Assembly (NCBI GenBank): GCA_910591455.2
Contig: OU342808.1
Location: 16,025,121 to 16,089,120, forward strand
Source of the DNA: Pholis gunnellus
Taxonomy: Eukaryota; Chordata; Actinopteri; Perciformes; Pholidae
DNA: 64,000 bases
Direction: 5' to 3'
Shown: piece by piece, positions 63,339 through 64,000 of the stretch
How positions within the stretch are numbered: the stretch's first letter is position 1
How the letters are laid out: each line of letters begins with the position of its first letter
Translations under genes and position numbers: made by a program
The notes under the pieces: model-generated
What the model was told of the DNA's origin: nothing
The model's input: the letters and a program-made list of their open reading frames with translations, nothing else
Database searches by the model: none

Positions 63339-63660
63339 TTTAACAGTTTCTCTCCGACTGTCCCGCTGTTTGCTGCTCTGCTGCCAGGCTGTTTTAACAA
63401 ACACTTCCCCCCCCCCGCCCCCCCCCTTTTAAAAAAAAAAAGACAGCTTAGTTTGCTTTTTATCTTTTATTTTTTTAGTAATTTTTTTTTTTTCTTTTTT
63501 TTTTTTTCTTACTACTTTCTTTTAATGTCCATTTTATTTTCCCCATTTTATCTTTTATATATTTTTTATTTTAGGGTTTTTTTCAAAACATTTTTAAAGG
63601 TCAGCCCACTTGTGCCAGTGCCCTTCGTGGCCCTCTTCGGAGGGCCGCGCTTCTCACCAA
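63339..63660. other. 322-bp island interrupting the telomere-type array
   Basis: It starts with about 70 nt of mixed sequence (CAGTTTCTCTCCGACTGTCC, GCTGTTTGCTGCTCTGCTGC), then C-rich and A11 runs, then about 150 nt of T-rich sequence, and ends with a G+C-rich 50-nt segment holding a perfect hairpin. No coding potential beyond a Phe-rich artefact. It may be a decayed insertion or a subtelomeric repeat module. Confidence 0.6.
63629..63646. other. perfect 7-bp hairpin with TTCG loop
   Basis: GGCCCTC, TTCG, GAGGGCC. In RNA this would be a very stable UUCG-tetraloop hairpin. It lies 14 nt before the second telomere-type block. Confidence 0.6.
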
Positions 63661-64000
63661 ACCTAACCCTAACCCTAACCCTAATCACCAACCCTAACAC
63701 TAACCCTAATCACCAACCCTAACCCTAACCCTAATCACCAACCCTAACCCTAACCCCTAACCCTAATCACCAACCCTAACCCTAACCCAACCCTAACCCT
63801 AACCCTAATCACCAACCCTAACCCTAACCCTAACTCTAATCACCAACCCTAACCCTAACCCAACCCTAACCCTAACCCTAATCACCAACCCTAACCCCTT
63901 ACCCTAACCCCTAACCCTAATCACCAACCCTAACCCTAATCACCAACCCTAACCCTAACCCTTAACCCTAACCCTGTAACCCTAACCCTAATCACCAACC
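63661..64000. repeat. telomere-type (CCCTAA)n array, part 2, open at window edge
   Basis: Same repeat, same orientation and same TCACCAA variant as part 1, continuing to the last base of the window. The two parts were therefore one array, split by the island. Confidence 0.95.

Noticed and set aside
63453..63722. 89-codon frame at the telomere island
   Set aside because: A Phe/Tyr-rich translation of T-rich DNA followed by telomere-repeat dipeptides.
61580..64000. Regularly spaced identical short repeats resembling a CRISPR array
   Set aside because: The intervening units are also repeats (CCCTAA), not unique spacers. The DNA is vertebrate and telomere-type.
61434..64000. Terminal chromosome telomere
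   Set aside because: Orientation is opposite to that expected for the right side, units are heavily degenerate, and a non-telomeric island interrupts them.

Overview
The window is vertebrate nuclear DNA and almost certainly teleost fish, probably a percomorph. The evidence is intron-split vertebrate genes with GT-AG junctions, very abundant CA/TG and GA microsatellites, a teleost-type hAT MITE, a foldback repeat common in percomorph genomes, and TTAGGG-type telomeric DNA. No operons, CRISPR arrays, tRNA or rRNA genes were seen. Three genes are recognised with confidence: tcf7l1, tgoln2 and a DUSP18-like phosphatase. The adjacency of TCF7L1 and TGOLN2 is also found on human 2p11.2, so this is an old conserved gene neighbourhood.

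Layout, left to right. 1-13843 is non-coding and is read as the inside of a long tcf7l1 intron. The exons for the beta-catenin-binding N-terminus were not found and presumably lie to the left. 13844-25927 (+) holds the last nine coding exons of tcf7l1, which encode the rest of the protein (448 residues) including the HMG box, the basic nuclear-localisation segment and two CtBP-type motifs. 26416-30270 is intergenic. 30271-32566 (+) is tgoln2, complete in four coding exons: signal peptide, acidic lumenal decapeptide repeats, one membrane span and a YQKL trans-Golgi retrieval tail. 35334-35879 (-) is an intronless DUSP18-like phosphatase convergent with tgoln2. 37182-37549 (-) is a fragment of a HIPK-family kinase.

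38.4-44.7 kb has a GC-richer promoter-like block with an RFX X-box consensus, followed by several splice-flanked open segments. They may belong to one uncharacterised gene, but I cannot identify it. 44.7-58.9 kb has no recognisable gene. It carries microsatellites, a foldback MITE and several stretches that look like conserved non-coding DNA. From 58.9 kb the sequence becomes repeat-dominated: a TIR-bearing element with a TA microsatellite, about 0.95 kb of AT-rich degenerate minisatellite, a short unique stretch, then 2.5 kb of degenerate telomere-type repeat reaching the window edge.

How the genes relate: Tcf7l1 is a nuclear, mostly repressive effector of Wnt signalling, Tgoln2 is a cycling trans-Golgi membrane protein, and the phosphatase acts on phosphoproteins. 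They share a neighbourhood, not a pathway. The oddest large-scale feature is the telomere-type array. It runs as CCCTAA on the + strand with the genes to its left, opposite to a telomere capping this side, so it is interstitial or marks an assembly join. I found no convincing evidence of a wholly new biological system.
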